A stretch of DNA of 64,000 nt from Sarcocystis neurona (Eukaryota > Apicomplexa > Conoidasida > Eucoccidiorida > Sarcocystidae): assembly GCA_000727475.1 (NCBI GenBank), contig KL647292.1:943424-1007423 (forward strand), read 5' to 3'. Positions 34,901 through 46,500 of this stretch are shown here, piece after piece. The notes beneath the pieces were generated by a model. It had not been told where the DNA came from, did no database searches, and was given only the letters and a program-made list of their open reading frames with translations. The first letter of the stretch is position 1; every line of letters begins with the position of its first letter. A program made the translations under genes and the position numbers.

Positions 34901-36376
34901 CTTCTGACGTGAAACGAGTAGCCGGATGTGTACAGGTAAACCATTCGTAAGCAGTGTTGAAAAAACTGCAGCGACCTCCCATCTAGTCAAGCCGCCCACA
35001 CTGCGTTCGTGGCTCGAAGCATGCGCCGAGATACGTGGCTGCGGTGTGGTATGTTGTATATCTTGTACATACCATACGCTAATTAGACGTGTCGACTTCC
35101 TCAAAAGCGCTTCACACCGATGATACTAGTTGTCGCTCTTAATGTCAAAGTGCTTTCTGGACTACGTTCGCCAGTACAGCAATTTTTACACGTAGGACAT
35201 TTTAGCGTGACAAGAAGGGTTTGTAGATCATTCATTTGTGTCTTCCAGGTAAGTTTGACTCGACGCATAAACTGACTGCCAATACGGAAAGCTCTAGATA
35301 CCAGAATATGCGACATTACATGTTTACAAGCCGAAAAATTCTGCCAAGGCGACACGCACCACCCTCACGACTTGTTTTCATTATTCCCTTTACATGCAAG
35401 TACTTTCCGTTAAACACAGGACGCTCTCGTGTGCTCTGCGCTGGTGACTTTGAAAAGACGTTCCCTAATGTCTTACGGAAAAACGCAACGACGGGCCCAA
35501 GATCTACATTCAGCGGACCCACACTGCGATGCGCCCGTAGGAGCACACTCTGAATCACAGATGACTATGTATGCTATGAAGGAGGGCAGACGGATGCTTC
35601 TGGCGTCAGTAATTAATTTTTTTCGCGTAAAAATACTGAAGGGTCACCGTCTACGGCACGCGCTCTCTCCATGCAGATGATACATTGCACAAGCCCGTCT
35701 CCACCGGCAGCCTCAACACGACTCCCTGTTGTCTTTCTCCTCAAATAATATTGCACCTGATTCTCGTCTGTATCTACTTCGTCACCGCGGTGTTTTGTCA
35801 GGATGCAGGGGTGTTGTCGTGCTAAGAATTCTCCTCTTGCTCAACATGACCCATTTACGTTCTCTGGAAGCCAAAGGCGCAGGTCTTTTAGTATCTTCTT
35901 GCTACACGGATTTTCCGTGTACGGGAAAGAAAAAGTCACTCCCATCCCAGTCGTCTGCAGGAGAGTTGGAGGAACAAGGCAATGACTCATGAAGGTTCCT
36001 TTTTTCTCACCAGATGCTCGAAGCACGTTTGAAGGTGAAGCTACAATCAAGCATTTCCAAAGATGCCTGAACCTTAAAACTGACTCCTGTACGTACGGTG
36101 AACTGCTTCTTTGTGCGGATGTCTTTGTTGGGGAAGCTTGTACGTTGCGGTTTGCTCATGAGCACTGTGGCTCGACACACCGTAGGCGATACATGATACA
36201 CAAAGGGGGCATTGGGAACATATGGAATCTGCCTGGCGGTGACATTTAGCTCCGACGGTGCCCGCAGATGCGATTATTCTATTAGAACGCAAAGGTGGTG
36301 GTCCACGGCGTCATTCCTTCGCGCGTGCATAGAGAGAACTCTGCCGAGTTGCGAAAGTAGTAGGCATTTTCATGTA
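31902..36376. other. No gene recognised; one tandem duplication
   Basis: Beyond the 3' flank of the membrane-protein gene the sequence is mixed, with GCA-rich traces to about 33200 and AT-richer simple sequence after that. Frames of 60-160 codons occur on both strands without motifs or paired splice borders. An isolated TCTTCCAG|GTAAGTT at about 35240-35256 looks like adjoining splice signals but has no coding context that I can see. Confidence 0.45.
34182..34343. repeat. 86-bp tandem duplication
   Basis: Copies start at 34182 and 34268 and share matching blocks at both ends (CTGTA(G/A)CTACGC at the left, TTTTAC(A/G)GGCTGCAG at the right), all 86 bp apart, with roughly 80% identity. The period is not a multiple of three and no gene is assigned. 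Confidence 0.65.
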
Positions 36377-36598
36377 TCATCTATACACCTGAGGCTGATA
36401 TGTCCTTGTCTGCCTATTGTTTCGCCCCTCCACTACGAGTTCAGCATCTTCTGTGAGCCACTGCGTGCCATCTTCGTCCCCAGACTCAGTGTCCGACGTT
36501 TCGCTGCTACCGTCGCTCCGCGCACCACCTTTAAAGATACACCTCCTCCGATGTGTACGCATGCTCAAGCCACGATGCGTTTCAGCCGAATTCCTCAC
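36377..36598 (-). CDS. Candidate acidic exon, minus strand
   Basis: This minus-strand frame encodes an acidic, Ser/Glu/Asp-rich segment (around 36440-36540, including ETSDTESGDEDG) followed by a mixed stretch. Such composition is not expected from the DNA's simple-sequence bias, so it may be a real exon of a gene transcribed away from the methyltransferase at 37545. Acidic serine-rich patches are typical of nuclear and nucleolar proteins but are not diagnostic. The acceptor is unclear; GTAGTG within the frame or GTGTAG near its end could be donors. No family is assigned. Confidence 0.25.
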   Translation of the reverse strand: MRNSAETHRGLSMRTHRRRCIFKGGARSDGSSETSDTESGDEDGTQWLTEDAELVVEGRNNRQTRTYQPQVYR

Positions 36599-37000
36599 CT
36601 AGGCAGCCTTATATGACACAGAATCAGTTACCTATTCAGTTATTTTGTGCTGAAGGCGCCAGATGCCGCGAGATTCGTATAAATCCCCCGTACATAGTGT
36701 AGCGTCAGGTGCGTGGTGGGGGCCGTGCCCAGGAACTCCAGCGCGCGGGCTGGCCCGGGGGCTAGTAAACTTGTTTGCCGTGCGAGCAGCTGTCTACGAA
36801 AAATAGACACGCCAGCGTTGCGGGATTACCTCGTACTGCGTTCGTCGCTCAGAAGTCATGACCTGCAATTTTGCGCGGTAGCGGCCAGTGGCGCTTTCGA
36901 TTTTGTGTGCGAGTGTTCCAACGGCATTCCATCTACATAGGAGACGAGCACCGTGTCTCTGTGCATGTGCATAGGCTGTCCTGCTCATTTTCCGTCAGTG

Positions 37001-37096
37001 TCACCCTTTGGTAGCCATCGGATTAACACACATTGGAAAGAGGTCCTCGCTACGCTCACTGCTTGGTGATCGACCTTTTCCGGCCTTCTCACCCAT
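37001..37096 (-). CDS. Candidate first exon of a divergent minus-strand gene
   Basis: An ATG at 37096 opens a 31-codon frame on the minus strand whose start is Gly/Lys/Ser/Arg-rich (MGEKAGKGRSPSSERSED), like the basic N-terminus of a nuclear protein. GTGAGC inside it could serve as a donor. It lies 449 bp from the plus-strand methyltransferase start, so the two could share a bidirectional promoter, and it might splice to the acidic frame at 36377-36598. Highly tentative. Confidence 0.18.
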   Translation of the reverse strand: MGEKAGKGRSPSSERSEDLFPMCVNPMATKG

Positions 37097-37544
37097 GCTG
37101 CACTCTGTACGGGGAAAGTTGACAGCGTATGTTCCTGACGTGGGGTGCTTTCAGAGGGAATGTATTCAGATGACGTATCGGCGTGTGTAGAATGGGTAAG
37201 TTTTTCATTATTGTGTGGCTGGGAGCCTTGTCAGATCAAGCGTCCTACGGCGGCAGTGTGCACAGTATTCCCCCTCCATCTTGTCGTTCGAGGACTAGCC
37301 GTATCGAAGCCTTTTGCTTGCTCCGGCCTAGACCTCCCCGTGGTCCAGGCAGGCTGCTCGTCTTGCCGCATCGACGTCGCATATCTCACGGCAGTTGAGG
37401 GAAGTGGTGGTCCAGGTTGCTTAACGACAATGTCTACCGTCTCCTCGCCGTCAAGCAGTAAAGGTTCCGCTCGGCGCTAAAGATAATAATCTTTGGCTAT
37501 GACCGACTGCCACGGTGGACGGGCGGCAAAGCACTGTATCCGCG

Positions 37545-40500
37545 ATGAACTCGTTCCGCCTGCGCCATCTCGAGCAGGCTCTTGAGCTGTATCACAAAGT
37601 TGCCTGTCCTAATTTTGTTTCCACGTCGTCGTCACAATCTGGTTCCTTTCTTCTGCCAGCAGGGACTTCACGTTTCGCACCTCCACCGCTGTCTACAACC
37701 TCGTTCACTGCGGATTCCGTCCCACTGGATTTGTTTCTGCGCCACTACTTCCGCTGCCACGCGAAAAGCTTCACAAGTAGCGACAAACTTTTCATTTCAT
37801 CTCACCTTGCCCAACTCATTAAGTGGAAGGGCCTCCTCGACTTTCTCACGCCACCACCCGCCGCGTGGAGCAGTCGCATTCGCACCTACTTCATCTCTGA
37901 CAGGTAGCTTTTACAGCTTCCCTGTGCGTGTGTGTTACATGTTGTAGAGGCTGTATCTAGAGTCCTTCTACGACATGTAGTTTCTGTGTTTGCTTGGTTA
38001 CTCTTTTCCATTTATGAAGCCCTTCACTTACTGCATTCCCCCATTCGGTTGTCGTCTTCCACCAAGGTATTCACGGATCTCTTTGTGTGCTGCTGATTTG
38101 TGTCCGTATTCGACGACCGATGCGCAGTCTTGCGTAGCTTTCTGTGTGGGTGGTGTTCCTCAATTTTCGTCTGTTTGTGCCGTTCGTGACGTTCGTCGTG
38201 TCGCTACTGTTAGCGCTGGCACTACTATTGCTGACACTCTGCTCCTACAGTTTTACCTGCTGCCACGTGCTGGCGTGCGCCCGTCACTACTCCTGTTGCA
38301 GGCGCCTGCACAGGTGTGACCGTTGCAGGGTTCTCCTTTTGGTATTGTCGCTCACATTGCAGCTGCTGCGGCTAGCAGCCCCGCTGCGGGTGCTGTGCTT
38401 TCTATTGCTGCTGTTATTGCGGACTGCTTGTCGCTGCTGCTAACCCTGACGCCCATGCTGCTGCGAACGCTTGTGCTTTTGCTCGAATATCGATACGGAT
38501 GTCGCTGCCCTGTGATGCGACATCATTACCGGCGCCCAAGGAGTTTTGTTGTGTTTCCTCCGTACACTGGACTTCGCAGAAATATCTCTATCTGCATATA
38601 TGAGTATACACACCCGTACATGTGTGTACGCAGTTTGGTGGCTTCCATCTCCCCAGGTTGGCGTCTCTGTTCCGGCTCTAACTTCATTAAGCCAATGCGC
38701 CTACTGCCGCTTATGAACGTCACATGTAAAGTCCTCCCATCCACTCTCCACCGGCGCATTTCGTTGATTTTTTGTAGCGCTCGAGAAGCGTTTAGCAGTT
38801 GAGCTCCCGCGTGACGCTGGGCACACAGGAGCAGCAGTCTCGGCTCTCCCCACGCACACATAAGAAAGTGGAGGTCGTCGTTCTCCCTAGTGCTGCGCAG
38901 TGAGAACACGTGACGTGTGCGAGTACGTCGCAGCGTTTGTAGATGTTCATCTACGTTCGTATCAGTAAGTGCGGTAAATATCCTCGGGTTGTGTGGAAGA
39001 GGAAGAAACGTCGCAAGCGCATGGTACGTTCGGCTCTCGTTTTAAGATATATAGCTCCTGTCACACCTGTCGAACGGTTGAGGTGCAGACAGAACACGCG
39101 AGTGCCCTAGAGTGTAATCGCCTCACAACATCACTCCTTTTTTTTCGCGTCTGCAGTCGACACTAAGGCATCTGGGCGAGTATCGAGCGAGGCTCCGACG
39201 ACACGTTGTGACGCATCAGATGACGTGGGTGTGTGTGTGCGGTTTTTTATCGCGCGCGCCCACGCCGCTCACTAGAGCTCTTTCGTGCGTGAGCGTCGCT
39301 AATAAATTTCATCCGGTATATGTGTAGCCGCAGGAAAACGTAGATGTCTGTATACAACTCATCAGTATGATTGCGAAGAGGCCTACGTATATATGTATCA
39401 CGCTATCGTCTACGTGCCGACCTGTGCAGACAACGTGTGCAAGTACGAGCATATAATACGTATCGGGTATGAGGTGGTTGTGGTGGCGTCTCCGTACGTC
39501 GTACGCTGGTCTGCTCAGGTCTGTGATACGTCTGTACGTGTAAATATACAACCCGCTACACGGACTGCTTTTCGTGCGTCGGCCAGTGCACGTCCGCGCG
39601 GCAGTTTCCCGTCTGCACATGTTCGCACCGTGTCCGCCCAGATGAAAGTGGGCCTCCGCGCTCTCTTGCTGTGCTGGTGACTGCCTTCGTTTACGACGTC
39701 TTCCACAAGAGTAGCTCTTTTCTAGGCACACGTCTGCAGAAAACCCCTACAATCCGCAGTGCACGAGTTGCTGAAGATGCTCCTACCTGAAGAGAGCAGA
39801 AGGTTGCCACTCGTCTGGATAGGCGCACCACAACAAACGCATAGGCCACGGGACTCTTCTTCGTGGGTCATAGGAAGGGGCTGTAGCTTCTACAAGCGCG
39901 CGTGCGTACAACTGCACTGGGCCCATGACCTGCTTTTCTATATACGCACATACATATTTATATGTATATATGCATGTACACGTGAGACGCGTACAGGTTT
40001 TATATACATAGATAGTCTCAAATACGTACGTGTGTATAATCAACGGAACAGCCCCGCAGACGTGCAGGCGTCCAGGTGCCCACCTGCACCATCAGTGCTT
40101 CAACGATCTCGACCTTAAACACATGCGTAGTTCTCTCCACGTATACTTTTGTACGCCTGTGTGGAAGGCAGCACGAGAAGATATGTAGACGCAGGGAGGA
40201 CGAACATGTAGAGCCTCGCGCGTGGCCTCCCGAGGTATCTACAGATATATGTGTGGACGGATTTTTGAGAAGACGCCGCATGCGAATGTGTAGGTGCGCG
40301 CACGCATAAGCGCAGATAGGCACCTAGCAAGGAAGGCATGCAGACCTGTCGAGAAATGCACTTGTATATACGTGTAGTGTAGTATGTGAGAGACACATGA
40401 ACTTTCTGGGACAAATATTTATGCGTATACAAATATTGTATGTGCTTACGTACGTGTAGATTTACGTATTAATTCGTTTACCACGCACTCTGAGGCGGAC

Positions 40501-43500
40501 AGGGACAAGCCGTTTTCCCTAGAAGAGTATTGACGCTTTGCCCCCAGACGCACGCCAGGTACATACGTACATACATACATACACGCATACATACATACTT
40601 ATATTCATACTCACGCATGTACATACTTACATGTGCACATACATACGTACATCCATACTTGCATTTGTACATACATACACACATACATACATACGTATAT
40701 ACAAACACACATACATAGATACCTACATACATAGACACATACATATATATACATACACACACACACACACGACACGCCTACATATGAGCCTCCCTAGCTG
40801 CGCTTGCTATACTTTTTTTTCAGGTGGAAATTGCATGCGCAGAACACGCGGCTGCCACCCCACCTACGCTGCTCCTTCCCTGAGCCTCTCTTCGCTCGTC
40901 TGGAAGCTGCTCTAGGCACGGCCACAGCGCTGCACGTCTGCTACACTCTCAACGAAGAAGCACCTTTCTTTCTTCGCGTGAATCCTAACAGGATTTCTCG
41001 TGATCGTCTGCTGAAGTTTCTTCTCAACAAAGGCACGTTCTCTTCCCTCTGCTGCTTTTCGTTTCTTCGGGTGCCCGCCTATTTGCTGTCAGTCCCATCC
41101 TCTGCTGCTGCTGTTTACTGGCGTTGTGTGCTTCCGTCGACGCTGCTTCTTGACGCTGCCCCTCGTATCCTTGTATCTTCGCGTGCTTTTGCGCTTCTGT
41201 GCTTGCTGCTGCTGGTCTTCCTCTCTGCTGCTGCGATTGCTTCGTGTTCCTCGTCTTCCTACCTGCTACTCAGCTGCTGCTTCTACCCCTTCTTACTGTT
41301 GTTGTTCGTGTTTGCCAGGATACGCCTATCCCGTGCTTTCCCCTCTCTCTCCCAATATTGTAACACTGCCTGTGTTGGCGATTCGCGTCTTCAGCGCTGC
41401 CCCTTCCTGACTGCTGCCCTTTTACGTGTTACTGACGTCTTCAGTTGTCGCATCTCGCCTTCTGCTGTGCTGACCAGCTGTTACTTCCATTGCGTGTGTG
41501 GCTGTTGTCAGTCTGTGCTGGTCGTTCTCGGCTTCTCAATTTAGCTCACACTGCATTCGCTTGCCTCTGGTGCACGCGCGTCTTCTCTGCTGCAAGTCTT
41601 AGCCGGAATGCTCTTGGAGCCCTTCTCTGCTGCTGCAGCTCCTCTTTGTTATGCGTCATGGCGTCGGTGCTGCCCAGTGTTCTCCTTCCTGTTCTACTCC
41701 TGCGCTTTTGTCACTGTCTGCTGAGCGTTTTCCATCCTGCTCCTGTGCTTCTTTGCTGTTGTCCCAGTTCTTCTCTGCAGCTCGTCTTGCTTCCCGTGAT
41801 TCGGCTGTCGCAACTCGAGCGCTCGTTTATGCGGGTGTTCTGCTACTGATGCTGCTGCTGTCGCTTCTCGATCCTGTCACTGGTTTTGCACTGCTGTCAC
41901 ATTATATATCTGTATACGCGTGTGCACACAAATTGTCCATCTGTGTGCATACGGATGCAAGATATATGTTTATTTGCTTCCGTGTAATGCCGCCGCTCAG
42001 ACGAACACTGTCCCGTGTGAACCTTGTCGCTCACGGTGTCGCACGGGGGTTGTTCCAGCTTGCGTGTCCTGCTGCTGTCTACGTGCCGCTGCTCTGCGCT
42101 GTTGCGGACCTGCTGCTCGTCTTGCCCAACTAGCACTTGCCTCAGCAGCGGTAATGCTTCATTTTGCAACGTTGGATAGCGCTCGACCCCGGCTATTACC
42201 GTTAGTGTTTCTTACCTCGTCCTGCTAATGCTGATTCTGCCGCTGCTGTCCCCACCTGCTCCCGCTGCTCGTGCAGTTGCTGCTGCTGCGGCATTTTCTT
42301 CTCGACGTGCCGGAGGGACGCGCCTGTCATTTGCGCTGCCGCCGCCTGCAGGCTGCGGTCGCTTCTGGAGCCTACACTGCTGCTGCTCATGTTATTACTG
42401 CTCGACAAGTTCTGTGACTGCTGTCGGTCTTGCTGTTGTTGTTGCTGCGCTAGGCGTCGCAGCGGAAAAGTGTGCACACTCGGCTTACGGCCTGGTGCTT
42501 CCGCAGAGGCAACGTCTCAGCGAGTTGCCTGAATTTCAAAAGAATTACATGGAGATTCAGGATGAGGCGTCGCAGCTTGTGGCTTTGAAAATAAATGTAA
42601 GAGATTTCCCAAGAACTATACGTAGGGAGAGAGGGTAACCACACGTAGTTGTGGGGATCGATAACCCTGTATGAAAACTTGGAAGCCTGGTGCAAGGGAG
42701 CACAAAGTCAAATATTTTATCCGTTTATACGTACTACGAATATATATATATATATGCACATATGTGTATGTATGTATACATATATATATATATGTACACC
42801 CAATTGCAGTATGTGTGTACGTATATATGGATGTATATGTACGTTTGCATCTTCGGGAAGAAGAGGTTCTTTTTTACGACGGTCTGAAATAGAGTGTGAG
42901 AACTGTATCTGTGTGTGGGTGTGGGTGTGCGTCCAAAGTCTGTCAGACGCTTATTACTTCTGGTTCTTCTTTTCTCTCTCTGTTCCTCTTTCTCTCTTTC
43001 TTCTAACTCTCTCCCCTCCGTTTCCCCGTGTCCCTCATTCTCACTGTAGTGATACACTTCTGTCTCAGTCTCCCTCTCCCCACCTTTCTCCACAAAATAG
43101 TGGCGCCACACACTTCTGCCGGTCCACTGTCGCCGTATGCCTCTGCAAGCCCAATAAGGGAGCTCTCTCCCTGTGTCTCTCTCTCCTCTCCTCTGTCGCT
43201 CCGCATGCCGGGATGCACGCGTCTCTCTGCCTCGCTGTTCTCTTTCTCTCTCCCCTTACGTAGCCACACGTGAACGCCGTGCAGCAGTGTCAGTTCGTCA
43301 AGAGAAGCCCACTACCTGTTGCGGAAAAGAACAGGCAGCAAAGCTGTCTCCACGCAGAGGCCACAAATTTACTTATGCGTAGCTACCTCTTACGGAGACT
43401 TGTGTACAGAGAGAGACAAGGAAAAAGAGGGGAGTCAATAAGGCGGTCTCTTTTTGGAAACGATAATAGCTGCTTGGGGGATTTTGTAGATAATGGTAGC

Positions 43501-46500
43501 GAAGGTGACCTCGCAGAGTTGTCGCGCGTCGGTGTTTTATGCTGCCGTGAGCACGGGTTCGCAGCTACTTCTGCCCCGCCGCACTTCTTCAGGTTTAAAG
43601 CAGCATGCAGCCAACACCGTTCTGATCCCTTACGTTACAAGCAGGACGGTCCTCCTAGCGGCTCTGACGCAGCAGTAACTGTACATGCATTTTCGTACAT
43701 GTGTGTATATACATACGTATATAAATGTGTACGTAGTTTGTGTGCGTATGTGTATGCATGTGTATATGTATATATGTATATACGTACGTAGTAGTGGATG
43801 TACATGTACGTGTATACGTACGCAAGGCCTGCAGGACGCCTGCACGCACAGGTGTAACTCTGCGAATGGTAGGAAAGAGTCATCGCGTTGCGGCGTGGCG
43901 TGGAGTGCTCGACGTGCGGTGGATAGATGGCGAAAAGTAATTGCTTTGAACGGCTCGTACGAGGGCTTGAATGTTAACCCAGAGAAGTCTTCTCATTTCC
44001 TATTCTATGACAGGGACATAGTAGAGCGCGTTTGAAACCACAGCCGCGATATCCTGTGGGTGAGGAAAGAAGGTAAAACGGATGGATGCCTGCGTAAACA
44101 GGAACAAGACTCACTTGTAAACAGGTGGACAGGCGTACGTGTGTCTGCCTTTGTCTTCTTTGCATATGATGCTTTACATATATATATATATATGTACGCA
44201 GGGTAAGTGCGCGTGGAGTACGTATGTATATATATATATATATATATATGTAGGTATTCGTACGTGTGTAGAGGAGTATGTATGTGTATGCTTGTGTCTG
44301 TATGTATATTTATGTAGGTATAGATACACGCAGACTTCCACGTATTTTGTAAGAGAATCCTGCGTCGCATACGTCGTAGTCCCGTGAGGCAGTGCAGCAG
44401 ACGCGGGACTTCTGTTTGTGTGTGCGTGCGTGGATGTACGCGAGTGCGTAAGTAGGTTTTTTCAGGTGTCGTCCGGTGTCACTTATATGTGTGAGAGAGC
44501 GCTGGCTATATGTGTCTCGCAGGTGCAACCTGGACAGAAAGTTTTAGATTTTTGTGCGGGGAGCGGAGGCAAGTCCCTGGCGTTTGCCCCTTTGATGGAA
44601 AACACGGGACGCGTGTACCTGCATGACGTTCGAGAAACGTTGTTGCGGCAGGCGAAGAAACGCATGCGCAGGGCTGGTATCCAGAATTACGAACTCATTT
44701 TCCCAGCTGACGCCTACAAATTCACTCGTCTTCGAGGCGCGCTCGATTGGGTGGGTTCTCTCTCTCTCACTCCGAAGTGCAGGAGCGGCCGCAAAATAAG
44801 TGATGCCGCACGTCTGCTGCTACATTTCTGCTGCTGCTGGTGCAGCTAGTTCCTCACGGCTGTGCTGCTTGTGCTGCGTCGTAGTGTTCGAGCTTTTCTG
44901 TTGTTGCTGCCTGTTTTGCGTTTGTGCTTTTTTTTCTGCTGGTTTGCAAGACAGCTGCTGCTGTACGCGCATCTTAGCTTGTTCGCTGACAGTATGAGGA
45001 GTGAAACTCATTTCCGCAGCTCCTGGGTATCCCCCAGGCATTTGCCTGCCTGCATACGCAGGTGCCACACGCGCATATTTCTGCACGGGTGCAGCTCCTC
45101 CTGCAAAGGCGAAGTGACGTGTGCGCGTAGGTGGCTGCCGGATTTTCTGTTGTGCTCTGGCCTGCTGCTGCTGCTGCTGAGCTGTGCTGCTACGTGCAGT
45201 TGTGTGTGTGCACGTCTGGTGTTGCTGGATTCCCCTGCCGGCTATTCTACGGCTGCTGCGTGGAAGGACGCGCAAGCCTGCCGACCCTGCTGATTATTCG
45301 ACTACTTATTGTTGACTGCTGCCTGCTGCTGCTGTTTCAGCAGCACCGGTGGTGGCCTCCTCTGCGGCTGCTCCGTTGGACTCTCGCACAGTCCACACGT
45401 ATAAAAGTGCGTCCCCAGCCACTGCAGATTCACTCTAGCGTATTGCGCGCTTGTATGAAGAATATACGTACGTGTGTTCCACCTGTTTCTACTGCTTCGC
45501 ACGCGTCAGCTCGCTGACCACACTTACACACCCGTATGACACGTTTCCCGTGTATACAAGTTGTCGGTATGTTACGGCCGCAGGGCACGACCAAGCGGTG
45601 TTGTTGAGGCGAGGCCGACTCTCTACGTGGCTGTTCTTTCCTTACTTTGTCTGCAACGCCTGCAGCTGCCACGATTCTCTGCTCCTCTCGAGGTCGTACT
45701 CTCTGCGGGCAATATCTGCACGCGCACTCACACGTATGAAACGTGAGAAGAAGTTTCATGAGCCTTGTGGGCTCATACGTAATTCTGTCTTAGTGTATAT
45801 GTGTGTGTGAACGCGTCTACGGCAGTAGCCAAGTAGAAAAGTGAGAGTAGTCGTTTGTGTTGTCTCTGCAGGTGCTCTGCGACGTCCCCTGCTCAGCCAC
45901 CGGCACGCTGCGCCGCAACCCGGAACTGAAGTGGAAGTACACGGATGAACGAGTGAGCCAGTCTACAGGCTGCTACACATTTACGTGTACGTGTACCGGC
46001 TGCGGAGCCGCCTCACAGACAACGCTTCCACGTGCAGCCCTGGCCGCAAAGCCTCTCGAACAGACACGCCACACCGTCGCACACTTTCACAGACGTATTA
46101 GACGTGTACACGCGTGTACACGTGCGAGCGTATACATATATATGTATGTCCTTAGCCACGCAGCTGGCGCTGCGGCACGGATATGAACTGGTGGGGTACA
46201 CTGTCTTGTTTGCACACCACTTGGTGGCATTCGGCTCATACACAGGAAGGCGACTTGGCATAAATGACTGCCCTTCACGTGCAGACTTTTCTACTCGTTC
46301 AAAGAAGGTCACTGCGGTTCCCTCAAATGCACGAATCTTGCTCTCATTTGATTATGTGGACACGTATGTGTTGTGTGAAAGTATTTGCTGTAGTCCTCCC
46401 ATCATGAAAACGCCGTTTCTGCTTCTGTGCGGGGACCTGGTTACATATGTATCTATGTACTACACCGTCCACCTGGGCAGACGGCCCCTGTTCCTGTCCT

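Noticed and set aside
40478..40915. Tyr/Val/Cys and Tyr/His/Thr repeat peptides on both strands
   Set aside because: They are translations of an (ACAT)n microsatellite.
40804..41544. Extending methyltransferase exon 2 through the whole 246-codon frame
   Set aside because: Family similarity stops at about 41035, after which the text becomes Leu/Cys/Ser-rich from a CTG/TCT-rich intron.
42734..43269. Glu/Arg/Gly-rich minus-strand frames
   Set aside because: They are the complement of a TC-rich tract; the charge pattern is a simple-repeat artefact.
43270..43791. 173-codon plus-strand frame inside methyltransferase intron 3
   Set aside because: Exons 3 and 4 join in phase 0 and give continuous family sequence, so no exon is missing there. 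Its tail runs into a TGTATAC microsatellite.
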